Origin: Oscillospiraceae bacterium
Lineage (GTDB): Bacteria > Bacillota > Clostridia > Oscillospirales > Oscillospiraceae
Direction: 5' to 3'
DNA length: 64,000 bases
Assembly: GCA_017440925.1 (NCBI GenBank)
Contig: JAFSAP010000001.1
Location: forward strand, 19,609 to 83,608
The notes under the pieces are model-generated. The model saw nothing but the letters and a program-made list of their open reading frames with translations. It did no database searches and was not told where the DNA came from. Below are positions 1 to 8,894 of this stretch, in pieces. A program made the position numbers and the translations under genes. Numbering within the stretch: the stretch's first letter is position 1; every line of letters begins with the position of its first letter.

Positions 1-1942
1 CCGCTTCAATGGCCGCATCGGCACCGCTGCCCATGGCTGCACCCACATCGGCACCGGCCAGCACCGGGGCATCGTTGATGCCGTCACCCACGAAAAGGAC
101 TGCACCTTTTTCCTGCCGGATGGCCTGCAGCCGCTCCAGCTTCTGATGGGGCAGCAGGCCGGCAAAGACCGCTTCCACCCCGGTCTGGGCCGCCACCGCA
201 TGGGCGGTTTCCCCGCTGTCGCCGGTGAGCATAGCTGTGAACATTCCACTGGCCTTCATCTTCTGCACAGCTTCGGCTGCGCCGGACTTCAATGTATCTG
301 CAATCAGAATGGAGCCTGCAAACTTCCCATCCACGGCCACCAGCACCACAGTGTCAGGTTCTTTTACCGCTTCGAAAGCGATCCCGTTTTCTTCCATCAG
401 CCGGGCATTGCCGCAGAGGATGGTTTTGCCCTCCAGCACCGCACGGATGCCCTGTCCGGCCAGTTCTTCCAGGCTTTCCGGGGTTTTCAATACAAGGCCA
501 TGTTCCCTTGCCGCTGCAGTGATGCTGGCAGCAATGGGGTGACTGGACTGCTGTTCGCAGGAGGCGCAAAGGGTAAGCAGGTCATCCTGTCCCACCACCT
601 TCTGAACCCGGAAATCACCCCGTGTCAGCGTGCCGGTCTTATCCATGACCACCGCTTTGACCTTTCCCAGGGCTTCCATGGACTGGCCGCCCTTGAACAG
701 GATGCCCTGCCGGCTGCCCACACCAATGCCGGAGAAGAAGGCCAGCGGTACGCTGAGCACCAGGGCGCAGGGACAGCTCATAACCAAAAAGGTCAGCGCC
801 GTATAGACCCAGTAATGCCAATTTCCGGTGGCAAGAGACGGAACGATGGCAACGGCAGCAGCGGCCGCCACCACGATGGGGGTATAGATCCGGGCAAACC
901 GGGTAATGAAACGGTCAATTTTCGGCTTGCTGGCAGCGGCATTTTCCACACTGTCCAGGATCCGTGTGACCATGGACTCCGACAGGGGCTTTTCCACCCG
1001 GACGGTCAGCTGGCCCACAGTATTGATGCAGCCGGAGATCACACTGTCGCCCTCTGCCACATGGACAGGCACCGGCTCACCGGTGATGGGGGCGGTATCG
1101 ATCCGGCTTTCGCCGCTGACCACAGTGCCATCCAGCGGGATCCGGTCACCGGGCCGCACCAGTACCAGTGCCCCAGGCAGCACCCGCTCCGCAGGTGTGA
1201 TGCGCACCTTTCCCCGCACCAGAAGGTTTACCGTTTCAGGCCGCAGATCCACTGCTGCCATGATCTGGCTGCGGCTGCGTTCCACCGCACGGTGTTCAAA
1301 AAATTCGCCCACCCGGTAAAATAACATGACACCCACCGCCTCCGGCGCTTCTCCGATCAGAAATGCGCCCAGAGTCGCCACGGACATAAGGAAATTCTCG
1401 TCAAACACATGGCCCTTCACCAGATTTCTGGCAGCTGTTGCCAGGATCTCCCTGCCCAGCAGTACATAGGCAATGACACAGCAGAGAAACGAGAGCCATC
1501 CGATGCCAAAAGCATCCAGCAGCAATCCTGCCGCAAACAGCACACCGCCGTAAATCAGCAGAGTATGTTCCGGAAGCGCTTCCGGTTTTTCCTTGTGCTC
1601 CTGTGCGGCTTCCTGGTGGTCATGGCCGCAGCTGCAGCCATGGTGGTCGTGACCGCAGCCGCAGTCATGGCCGTGATGGTCGTGGCCACAGCCGCAGTCA
1701 TGATGGTCATGCCCATGATGGCTGTCTCTGGATGTGATGACAATACCACTTTCCACCGTCCGGGCCAGCTCCTGGAGTTCCGGGATCAAAGCATCACAGT
1801 TTTCCGCTGTCAGCCGCAGCTGCTTTGTAGCAAAAACAATGGCAGCCGATTCCACGCCGGGATGGGCATTGAATTTAGCCTCCATCTTGGCAGCGCAGTT
1901 GGCACAGCCAAGATTTTCCATATGATATATTTTCTTTTCCAT
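1..1942 (-). CDS. Heavy-metal-translocating P-type ATPase (Cd/Zn/Pb-type), 3' end cut by window edge
   Basis: Read leftward, the frame is open from an ATG at 1942 to the window edge (about 647 residues), so the C-terminus is missing. It should export soft divalent metals across the cytoplasmic membrane using ATP. Visible in order: a heavy-metal-associated domain with metal site GCANC (residues 12-16), a His/Cys-rich string at about residues 75-109, membrane segments, the CPC ion-binding motif (C390-P-C392), the phosphorylation motif DKTGTLT (Asp434), and a hinge GDGIND near the edge. An SD GGGAGG precedes the ATG by 8 nt. The CPC context and an ArsR/SmtB-like operator upstream favour Zn/Cd/Pb export; Cu export is less likely but not excluded. 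No regulator gene is visible in the window. Confidence 0.93.
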   Translation of the reverse strand, partial: MEKKIYHMENLGCANCAAKMEAKFNAHPGVESAAIVFATKQLRLTAENCDALIPELQELARTVESGIVITSRDSHHGHDHHDCGCGHDHHGHDCGCGHDHHGCSCGHDHQEAAQEHKEKPEALPEHTLLIYGGVLFAAGLLLDAFGIGWLSFLCCVIAYVLLGREILATAARNLVKGHVFDENFLMSVATLGAFLIGEAPEAVGVMLFYRVGEFFEHRAVERSRSQIMAAVDLRPETVNLLVRGKVRITPAERVLPGALVLVRPGDRIPLDGTVVSGESRIDTAPITGEPVPVHVAEGDSVISGCINTVGQLTVRVEKPLSESMVTRILDSVENAAASKPKIDRFITRFARIYTPIVVAAAAAVAIVPSLATGNWHYWVYTALTFLVMSCPCALVLSVPLAFFSGIGVGSRQGILFKGGQSMEALGKVKAVVMDKTGTLTRGDFRVQKVVGQDDLLTLCASCEQQSSHPIAASITAAAREHGLVLKTPESLEELAGQGIRAVLEGKTILCGNARLMEENGIAFEAVKEPDTVVLVAVDGKFAGSILIADTLKSGAAEAVQKMKASGMFTAMLTGDSGETAHAVAAQTGVEAVFAGLLPHQKLERLQAIRQEKGAVLFVGDGINDAPVLAGADVGAAMGSGADAAIEA

Positions 1943-1969
1943 GGAAGCGCCTCCCATTTATTTCGATAT

Positions 1970-1985
1970 ATGAGCATACGCTCAT
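1970..1985 (-). promoter_or_regulatory. ArsR/SmtB-like operator
   Basis: ATGAGC-ATAC-GCTCAT is a perfect 6-4-6 inverted repeat in an AT-rich frame, close to the ATATGAnCATAnnnTCATAT pattern bound by CzrA/SmtB/NmtR-type metal sensors. It lies between the -10 box and the start codon of the P-type ATPase, where a bound repressor would block transcription and metal would relieve it. The match to the family pattern is from memory. Confidence 0.65.
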
Positions 1986-1996
1986 GTGTTATCTAC

Positions 1997-2025
1997 AGTA
2001 TACTATGGCCTGCCGCCTGTGTCAA
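1997..2025 (-). promoter_or_regulatory. Sigma-A promoter of the metal ATPase
   Basis: On the minus strand TTGACA (2025-2020) and TATACT (2002-1997) are separated by exactly 17 nt. The expected start point is about 1990, just before the inverted-repeat operator. Confidence 0.8.
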
Positions 2026-2033
2026 TAGGCATT

Positions 2034-2062
2034 GAAAAAACACCTGCATAATTGCAGGTGTT
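2034..2062 (-). terminator. Rho-independent terminator after the 31-aa ORF
   Basis: Minus strand: AACACCTGCA / TGCAGGTGTT, a perfect 10-bp stem with a 4-nt loop, followed by a run of T. The stop codon of the upstream microprotein lies within the stem. Confidence 0.75.
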
Positions 2063-2156
2063 ACCTCTTTCGGTTTTCCATATGCCCGGACTGGATCACC
2101 GGCAGTTTCGGGTCAGCAGCTTCCCAGGGAATGGGCTTCTTTTCTTCCTCTTTCAT
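2061..2156 (-). CDS. Putative 31-aa microprotein, unknown function
   Basis: The ORF starts at ATG 2156 with GAGGTG 7 nt upstream and ends at TAA 2061. It encodes 31 residues, rich in Lys/Glu at the start (MKEEEKKPIPWEAA) and basic at the end (MENRKR). It has no hydrophobic segment, so it is probably cytosolic. The combination of a good ribosome binding site, codon content unlike random sequence and a terminator whose stem begins at the stop codon suggests a real small gene. It is transcribed towards the metal ATPase but is separated from it by the terminator and that gene's own promoter. No family is recognised. Confidence 0.5.
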   Translation of the reverse strand: MKEEEKKPIPWEAADPKLPVIQSGHMENRKR

Positions 2157-2275
2157 ACTTTTTCACCTCATATCCAGTATATGCATTCTGCTTTCCCAAA
2201 TACGGAAAACGGTACTGGCTTTTTCCGGAAAATATTAATATTTCTGTAAATTTTTCGGAATTGACTTATGAGAGG

Positions 2276-2304
2276 TTGCAAAGACAAAAAATCTAGGGTA
2301 TAAT
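2276..2304 (+). promoter_or_regulatory. Sigma-A promoter of the lipoprotein gene
   Basis: TTGCAA (2276-2281), a 17-nt spacer and TATAAT (2299-2304), about 85 nt before the start codon. Confidence 0.75.
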
Positions 2305-2387
2305 GTCAAAACAGAAAGCGGATTTGCACACGGCTGTGAATGCCCATCAATACCCGTTTCCCTTTTATAATAAGGAGGACTACATAC

Positions 2388-3269
2388 ATGAAAAAGAATG
2401 TCTTTTCCGTTCTTACCCTGGCAGTGATGATCGTTGCGCTGATGGTTTCCTTCACCGGCTGCAGCGGTGCTGACGAAGAGTCTGCTGCCTATATTGCAGA
2501 ACTGGAAGCCGCCAATGCTGCTCTGCAGGCCCAGATCGATGCACTGACCACTGAGATCGACACCATGAAGCAGAGAGCTGCCCTGCAGGACTGGACACTG
2601 GAAGCCGCTGCCTGGAAGGACAGCAACGGTGCCACCGTTACCTTCACCGCCACCCCTGTAAACTATGTGGAAGGCCAGGAGGCCGCCCTCAGTGTCCGCA
2701 TGGGTGATCTGGAAGCCGAAAGCACCAACTGTGTCTGGAACGGCACTGCCTTTGTCGGCTCCGTGGAGCTGAGCGCCGCTGACGGCTATAGCTACTACTG
2801 CATTCTGACCTCCCTGGATGGTTCCCAGGAGGAGATCGCACTGAACACCCCCGAAAACGTCACCAACGAATCCCTGGTCTACCTGGGTTCCAATCTGAAT
2901 GCCTATGCAAACCTGATCGTGGAAGATTGGGAAGCTACCGGCAGCAACCTGGTCGTCAAGTCCGGCTATGCCCAGGTTCAGATGCCCCGTCTGACCACCT
3001 CCGGCCCTGCTTCCCTTTCCAAGGCTTCCCTGGTTCTGAAGCTGAACGGCGAGGAAACCAGCCGTATGGATGTGTCCATGCCCGCCGGTGAAGGCGAAGG
3101 CAGCTACGAAATGGCTCTGACCGATGTTTCCTTCACCATGCCCACCATGGCTGATGACTATCAGCTGGAACTGTATCTGGAAGTTGCCCTGTCCACCGGC
3201 AACACCATGGAGGTTGTGGGCGGCAGCTGGTACAGCAACAACGGCGAACTGCTGCTGGTGGTTGGCTAA
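2388..3269 (+). CDS. Putative lipoprotein with N-terminal coiled coil
   Basis: The 293-residue protein starts at ATG 2388, chosen because AAGGAGG lies 9 nt upstream; an in-frame TTG or ATG further up lacks this signal. A lipoprotein signal peptide (MKKN, hydrophobic core, VSFTGCSG) predicts lipidation at Cys23 or nearby and anchoring outside the membrane. Next comes a short heptad-rich coiled coil (AELEAANAALQAQIDAL), then about 230 residues of Ser/Thr-rich, beta-looking sequence with no recognised domain. It is a single-gene unit with its own promoter and terminator. Function unknown; a surface or envelope role is inferred only from the signal peptide. Confidence 0.88.
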   Translation: MKKNVFSVLTLAVMIVALMVSFTGCSGADEESAAYIAELEAANAALQAQIDALTTEIDTMKQRAALQDWTLEAAAWKDSNGATVTFTATPVNYVEGQEAALSVRMGDLEAESTNCVWNGTAFVGSVELSAADGYSYYCILTSLDGSQEEIALNTPENVTNESLVYLGSNLNAYANLIVEDWEATGSNLVVKSGYAQVQMPRLTTSGPASLSKASLVLKLNGEETSRMDVSMPAGEGEGSYEMALTDVSFTMPTMADDYQLELYLEVALSTGNTMEVVGGSWYSNNGELLLVVG

Positions 3270-3283
3270 TCCGGCTATCACAC

Positions 3284-3315
3284 AAAAGCACACCGCTCAG
3301 GCGGTGTGCTTTTTT
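3284..3315 (+). terminator. Terminator of the lipoprotein gene
   Basis: AAGCACACCGC, a 4-nt loop, then GGCGGTGTGCTT followed by TTTTT. Confidence 0.9.
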
Positions 3316-3536
3316 ATGACGATTGATAGAAAATTTCCTTCTTTTGCCGTTTCCCGTCCAGACACCTACAATTTTCACAAATTTACTTCTTGCACTCAAA
3401 AATTTATGTGAATACTATAAAAAAGTGCGAATTATTGGTTTTTTGAGATTGATTTTACCAGTTGTTTGACATACAATAAGACACGTACAGCGCCGTAAGG
3501 CATGCGTCTGCAGTGTTTGAATCCGAGGTGAAGAAG

Positions 3537-4025
3537 ATGCTGAATATCGTGCTGGTGGAACCGGAGATTCCCCAGAACTGCGGCAACATCGCACGCACCT
3601 GCGCCGCCACCGGCTGCCGGCTGCATCTGATCCGCCCTCTGGGATTCGATATTTCCGAAAAGGCCGTCCGGCGGGCCGGTCTTGACTACTGGCACATGGT
3701 GGAGGTTTTCGACTACGAAAATCTGGAGGACTTTTTTTCACGCAATGATGTGAAGGAACTTTGGTGCCTGTCCACCAAGGCCCCCCGGTGTCTGGCGGAA
3801 GCGGAATACCACGACGGCTGCTATCTGTTCTTCGGCAAGGAAACAAAAGGACTGCCGGAGGATTTTCTGGATGCACATTACGACAGCTGTGTCCGGATCC
3901 CCATGAAAAGGGATGCCCGGAGCCTTAACTTAAGCAATGCTGTGGCCATCACGGTCTACGAAGCCCTGCGGCAGCTGGAATATCCCGGACTGCAGGACTA
4001 CGGTAAGATGAAACAGAATCCCTGA
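3537..4025 (+). CDS. trmL: tRNA (cytidine(34)-2'-O)-methyltransferase, SPOUT family
   Basis: This 162-residue protein methylates the 2'-OH of the wobble base (C34 or cmnm5U34) of tRNA-Leu isoacceptors with S-adenosylmethionine. The length matches the family. The start at 3537 is chosen for GAGGTG 6 nt upstream and for the family-typical opening MLNIVLVEPEIPQNCGN. Family motifs are visible: PQNCGNIARTCAATG, the central FGKETKGLP, and the C-terminal knot SLNLSNAVAI. It precedes pgk by 45 nt without an obvious terminator, so read-through is possible. Confidence 0.93.
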   Translation: MLNIVLVEPEIPQNCGNIARTCAATGCRLHLIRPLGFDISEKAVRRAGLDYWHMVEVFDYENLEDFFSRNDVKELWCLSTKAPRCLAEAEYHDGCYLFFGKETKGLPEDFLDAHYDSCVRIPMKRDARSLNLSNAVAITVYEALRQLEYPGLQDYGKMKQNP

Positions 4026-4070
4026 CAGAAAAATTCGGGAGAAATCCCGTTAGATTATGGAGGAAAAACC

Positions 4071-5270
<1,200 letters not shown>

Positions 5271-5293
5271 TTTCTAAAATGAACGCTGAGGCC

Positions 5294-5463
5294 AAAGCCT
5301 TCCCCTCAAGGGGAAGGTGGCCCGGCGTATGCCGGGTCGGATGAGGTGTTGCCGTATAGCGGCTACCATACACGAATCCGCCCGACACCATGTTTTATCG
5401 TACATCCTGCCGCACACCTCATCAGTCAGCTTCGCTGACAGCTTCTCCTCCAGGAGAAGCCTT
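5294..5463. repeat. Intergenic repeat family A, copy 1 (MITE-like)
   Basis: The element has imperfect terminal inverted repeats, each itself a hairpin: AAAGCCTTCCCCTCAAGG at the left and CCAGGAGAAGCCTTA at the right. Inside are GATGAGGTG and its partner CACCTCATCAGTCAGC. A second copy with the same ends lies at 18240-18360. It has no ORF and sits between pgk and tpiA. Confidence 0.75.
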
Positions 5464-5527
5464 ATAACTTCGTCAATCCACACCAAGCCATTCGGCTTCG
5501 GTGTTCTGATAAAAGGAGAAAAAGGAA

Positions 5528-6307
5528 ATGAACAGAAAGTATCGTAAGACTGTCATCGCCGGTAACTGGAAGATGAACAAGACCCCCTCCGAGACCAAGG
5601 AGTTTATGACCCAGCTGAAGGCTATCATGCCCAAGGGCCGCTGGTGCGATGTCGCCCTGTGCGTCCCCGCTGTCTGCATCCCCGCTGCTGTCCGCGCCAT
5701 GCGTGAGACCCGCGTAGGCATCGGCTCTGAGAACTGCAACGCCAAGGCAAGCGGCGCTTACACCGGTGAGATCGCCACCAACATGCTGGTGGATGCCGGC
5801 TGCAAGTACGTCATCATCGGCCACTCCGAGCGCCGTGAGATGTACGGCGAGACTGATGCCGATGTCAACGCAAAGGTCCTGGCCGCTCTGGATGCCGGTC
5901 TGATCCCTATCATGTGCTGCGGTGAGACCCTGGAGCAGCGTGAGAACGGCATCACTGCCGAGCACATCACCATGCAGATCAAGCTGGGTCTGAAGAATGT
6001 CCCCGAAGAGAAGATCCGCAAGGTCATCATTGCCTACGAGCCCATCTGGGCCATCGGCACCGGCCTGACCGCTACCCCCGAGCAGGCTGAGGAAGTCTGC
6101 GAGATGATCCGTACTGTCGTTCGCAAGCTGTACAGCTCCAAGAACGCCCGCGCCATCTCCATCCTGTACGGCGGCTCCATGAACGAGAAGAACGCTTTCG
6201 AACTGCTGGCTCAGCCCGACATCGACGGCGGTCTGATCGGCGGCGCTTCCCTGGTTCCCGAGAAGTTCGTCAAGATCATCGAGGCAGCCAACCAGCCCAC
6301 CCTGTAA
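5528..6307 (+). CDS. tpiA: Triosephosphate isomerase
   Basis: Interconverts dihydroxyacetone phosphate and glyceraldehyde 3-phosphate in glycolysis; 259 residues, a normal TIM-barrel length. Active-site features are present: the N-terminal GNWKMNK lysine, IIGHSERR containing the electrophilic His, the AYEPIWAIGTG loop with the catalytic Glu, and the phosphate-binding ILYGGS. Start ATG 5528 follows an AAAAGGAGAAAAAGG tract. It probably shares a transcript with pgk across the repeat element, and ends at a strong terminator. Confidence 0.98.
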   Translation: MNRKYRKTVIAGNWKMNKTPSETKEFMTQLKAIMPKGRWCDVALCVPAVCIPAAVRAMRETRVGIGSENCNAKASGAYTGEIATNMLVDAGCKYVIIGHSERREMYGETDADVNAKVLAALDAGLIPIMCCGETLEQRENGITAEHITMQIKLGLKNVPEEKIRKVIIAYEPIWAIGTGLTATPEQAEEVCEMIRTVVRKLYSSKNARAISILYGGSMNEKNAFELLAQPDIDGGLIGGASLVPEKFVKIIEAANQPTL

Positions 6308-6318
6308 TTGCACATAAC

Positions 6319-6347
6319 AAAAAGGGCTGCGCATCGCAGCCCTTTTT
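6319..6347 (+). terminator. Terminator of tpiA, potentially bidirectional
   Basis: AAAAAGGGCTGCG-CATC-GCAGCCCTTTTT. The A/T tracts on both sides could also stop the convergent leftward gene that ends at 6370. Confidence 0.9.
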
Positions 6348-6369
6348 CCTTGCAGAACGGATTGTGTTA

Positions 6370-7119
6370 TTATTCTTTTGCCCTTCTGTCCTTCAGATAC
6401 CAGGGCAGGTAGGCCAGGGCGTACATCGCCACCATAACCAATGCCATGATGCTCACCCGCAGTGCGAAGTTGGGCGGCAGGATATCCAGCACAGAGGGCG
6501 CCGCCTCCGGCCGGGCCATGTACAGATAATTGGCACCGGGAATCATGGTATTGACCCAGTAGGCCATCAATACCATAACCGTCATTGCTGCAGCAGATTT
6601 GAATGCCGAGCAGATCGTCGGCCGCATTTTGTGGACAAAGATCATGTAAAACACGGCGATATATCCCAGCGTATGCTCCAGCCAGAACTGGTAATAGCGG
6701 AACCGGGTGGGCCCGGTATAGGTCAGGGGTGTCGGCGTCAGCAGTGCAAAGACTGTGCCGGACAGCAGCCAAAAGTAAACAATATCAAAAAGTGTCTGGC
6801 TTTTTCCCACCATCAGAAAGCTGCAGAAGATCACCGTCCAGGCGCAGATACCGATAGGCAGATTCTCCACCGCATTGGGATGCAGGCTCGGCATTCCCAC
6901 CAACCGCCAGTAATAGGACATATCGCAGATGATCAGCGCAAAAGCCAGGGCATAGCGCAGTTTCTCCTCGTATTTGCTTTGCGCCAAAACATCCCGCTTT
7001 TTGTAGATGCACCAAATGGCAAGCAGCATCAGCAGGATCGGCGTAAAGTGGGCCAGCGTAAAAAGCGAAAACTCTGTTTCTGTCCCCTGCCCGAAAAAGT
7101 AGGCAAAAAATGCTTTCAT
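6370..7119 (-). CDS. YwaF-like (TIGR02206-type) integral membrane protein
   Basis: A 249-residue protein with about six or seven hydrophobic segments, short charged loops and a C-terminal basic tail (KDRRAKE). The arrangement and motifs such as LAHFTPILLM near the N-terminus, LPIGICAW and WLEHTLGY in the middle resemble the YwaF/TIGR02206 family, whose biochemical role is unknown. ATG 7119 is preceded by GGAGAG. It is transcribed alone, converging on tpiA and diverging from tsaC. Confidence 0.75.
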   Translation of the reverse strand: MKAFFAYFFGQGTETEFSLFTLAHFTPILLMLLAIWCIYKKRDVLAQSKYEEKLRYALAFALIICDMSYYWRLVGMPSLHPNAVENLPIGICAWTVIFCSFLMVGKSQTLFDIVYFWLLSGTVFALLTPTPLTYTGPTRFRYYQFWLEHTLGYIAVFYMIFVHKMRPTICSAFKSAAAMTVMVLMAYWVNTMIPGANYLYMARPEAAPSVLDILPPNFALRVSIMALVMVAMYALAYLPWYLKDRRAKE

Positions 7120-7261
7120 AGATTCTCTCCGTTTCCAAAATTCGACATTCCAGTTCCACTATACCATACAAACATCCACACCGCAAGCAAACTGTAAAAT
7201 GAAGCATGCAAAGGTCTGCATTTTTCATTTTGCAATTTGCATTCCCGAACAGGAGGTTATC

Positions 7262-8296
7262 ATGCAAACCTTATTGTTATCTGCATCCGATTCCAAAACT
7301 GCAGCAGCCGCCGCCAATCTCATTATGAACGGCCAGTTGGTGGCCATTCCCACCGAAACCGTCTACGGCCTCGGTGCCAACGGTCTGGACGAAGCTGCTG
7401 TTGCCAAAATTTTTGAAGCCAAGGGCCGTCCCCAGGACAATCCGCTGATCCTGCATATCTCCGGCCCGGAGCAGATCGAGCTGTTCTGCCACCACATCCC
7501 CCAGAAAGCCTATGACCTGGCGGAAGCCTTCTGGCCCGGCCCTCTGACCATCGTTCTGCCGGCAAAGGACATTGTACCGAAACGCACCACCGGCGGGCTG
7601 TCCACCGTGGCTGTCCGCTGCCCCGACTGTGATGTGACAAGAGAGATCATCCGGCTGTCCGGTGTTCCCATTGCCGCTCCCTCCGCCAATATTTCCGGCA
7701 AGCCCTCCACCACCACCGCCGAACACGTGCGCCATGACCACGACGGCAAAATCGCCGCCATCGTGGACGGCGGCAGCTGCCGGGTGGGTGTGGAATCCAC
7801 CATCGTGGATCTGACGGAGGCGCGTCCCCGGCTGCTGCGTCCCGGCGGTGTCACCCCTGAACAGCTGCTGGAAGTCCTTGGGGATCTGGTCGTGGACAAG
7901 GCCGTCACCGCCCAGATCGACAAGGACGAAGTGGTGAAGGCCCCCGGCATGAAATACCGCCACTATGCCCCTTCCGAGCCTGTGGTCATCGTCTCCGGAA
8001 GCCGGGAAAAAGCAGCAGAATACATCCGAAGCCATTTCGAGCCCGGCGACCGGGTGCTTTGCTTTGAGGAAGAGCTGCCCCTGTATGAAGGTTGCGATCC
8101 CCTCTCCTATGGCAAAGAGGCAGATGTGAACACCCTGTCTGCCGGTCTGTTCGCCGCACTGCGGGAACTGGATGACCCCAGCATCCACCAGGTCTATGCC
8201 CGGTGCCCTGTGGGAGGCGGTGTTGCCTACGCTGTGCAGAACCGGCTGAAAAAGGCTGCTGCCTTCCACATCGTGGATGCGGAGGAAGAGGCATGA
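7262..8296 (+). CDS. tsaC: L-threonylcarbamoyladenylate synthase (Sua5 type)
   Basis: Makes threonylcarbamoyl-AMP from threonine, bicarbonate and ATP, the first step of t6A37 modification of ANN-decoding tRNAs. At 344 residues it is the long Sua5 form: a YrdC domain (about 10-195, with PTETVYGLGANG, KGRPQDNPLI and SANISGKPS) followed by a linker (GMKYRHYAPS) and a Sua5 C-terminal domain. Start 7262 is chosen for AGGAGG 6 nt upstream; the longer frame starting at 7199 adds residues not seen in the family. Its stop overlaps the coaE start (ATGA), indicating translational coupling. Confidence 0.95.
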   Translation: MQTLLLSASDSKTAAAAANLIMNGQLVAIPTETVYGLGANGLDEAAVAKIFEAKGRPQDNPLILHISGPEQIELFCHHIPQKAYDLAEAFWPGPLTIVLPAKDIVPKRTTGGLSTVAVRCPDCDVTREIIRLSGVPIAAPSANISGKPSTTTAEHVRHDHDGKIAAIVDGGSCRVGVESTIVDLTEARPRLLRPGGVTPEQLLEVLGDLVVDKAVTAQIDKDEVVKAPGMKYRHYAPSEPVVIVSGSREKAAEYIRSHFEPGDRVLCFEEELPLYEGCDPLSYGKEADVNTLSAGLFAALRELDDPSIHQVYARCPVGGGVAYAVQNRLKKAAAFHIVDAEEEA

Positions 8297-8889
8297 TCAT
8301 CGGAATCACCGGCGGCAGCGGCTCCGGAAAAACCACCCTGCTGAACCTGATCCGGGAGGCAGGCGGCCTGGTGCTGGACTGCGATGCCATCTACCATGAA
8401 CTGCTGCAAACCGACACGGAAATGCTGTCCGCCATCGAAGCACAGTTCCCCGGCACAGTGGAAGGCGGCCAGCTGAACCGGAAAAAGCTGGGCGCCATTG
8501 TCTTTGCAGACAGCAATGCCCTGCTCCGGCTGAACGCCATCACCCACAGTGCCGTGAAAAAAGAAGTCCTGCGCCGGCTGAAGGCAACGCCTGGTCTTGC
8601 TGCCATTGATGCCATCGGCCTTTTTGAAGGAGGGCTGGCAGAGCTGTGCGATATCACCGTTGCTGTCACCGCACCAGAAGAACACAGAGTACAGCGGCTT
8701 ATGAAACGGGACGGCATTTCCGAAGAATATGCCCGTAGCCGGATCGCTGCCCAGCACGATGACAGCTGGTTTTCCCGGCACTGCAACTATGTCATAAAAA
8801 ACGCAGGAGATATCACAAATTACACAAACAGCTGCCTTGCTTTTTTGCAAGAACAGGGTATAATGAACCCAGAAACAGAAAGGAGCTAA
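8293..8889 (+). CDS. coaE: Dephospho-CoA kinase
   Basis: Phosphorylates the 3'-OH of dephospho-CoA, the last step of coenzyme A synthesis. 198 residues, the usual size, with P-loop GGSGSGKTT (residues 7-15), the family DCDAIYHEL segment and the lid-region Arg motifs (VQRLMKRDG). Start at 8293 gives a 4-nt overlap with tsaC; the longer upstream frame lacks family similarity. Its TAA overlaps the first possible ATG of the aminopeptidase gene, so tsaC-coaE-aminopeptidase may be read as one unit. Confidence 0.95.
   Translation: MIIGITGGSGSGKTTLLNLIREAGGLVLDCDAIYHELLQTDTEMLSAIEAQFPGTVEGGQLNRKKLGAIVFADSNALLRLNAITHSAVKKEVLRRLKATPGLAAIDAIGLFEGGLAELCDITVAVTAPEEHRVQRLMKRDGISEEYARSRIAAQHDDSWFSRHCNYVIKNAGDITNYTNSCLAFLQEQGIMNPETERS
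8837..8864 (+). promoter_or_regulatory. Possible internal promoter for the M18 aminopeptidase
   Basis: TTGCTT (8837-8842), 16-nt spacer and TATAAT (8859-8864), lying inside the end of coaE, 30 nt before the aminopeptidase start. Confidence 0.5.
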
Positions 8890-8894
8890 TGCAT

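Noticed and set aside
146-1324. 392-codon plus-strand frame near the left edge
   Set aside because: It is antisense to the P-type ATPase, whose minus-strand frame carries CPC and DKTGT motifs and runs to the window edge.
2235-3293. 352-codon minus-strand frame over the lipoprotein gene
   Set aside because: Low-complexity Gly/Gln/His-rich product without SD; the plus strand has an SD, lipoprotein signal, promoter and terminator.
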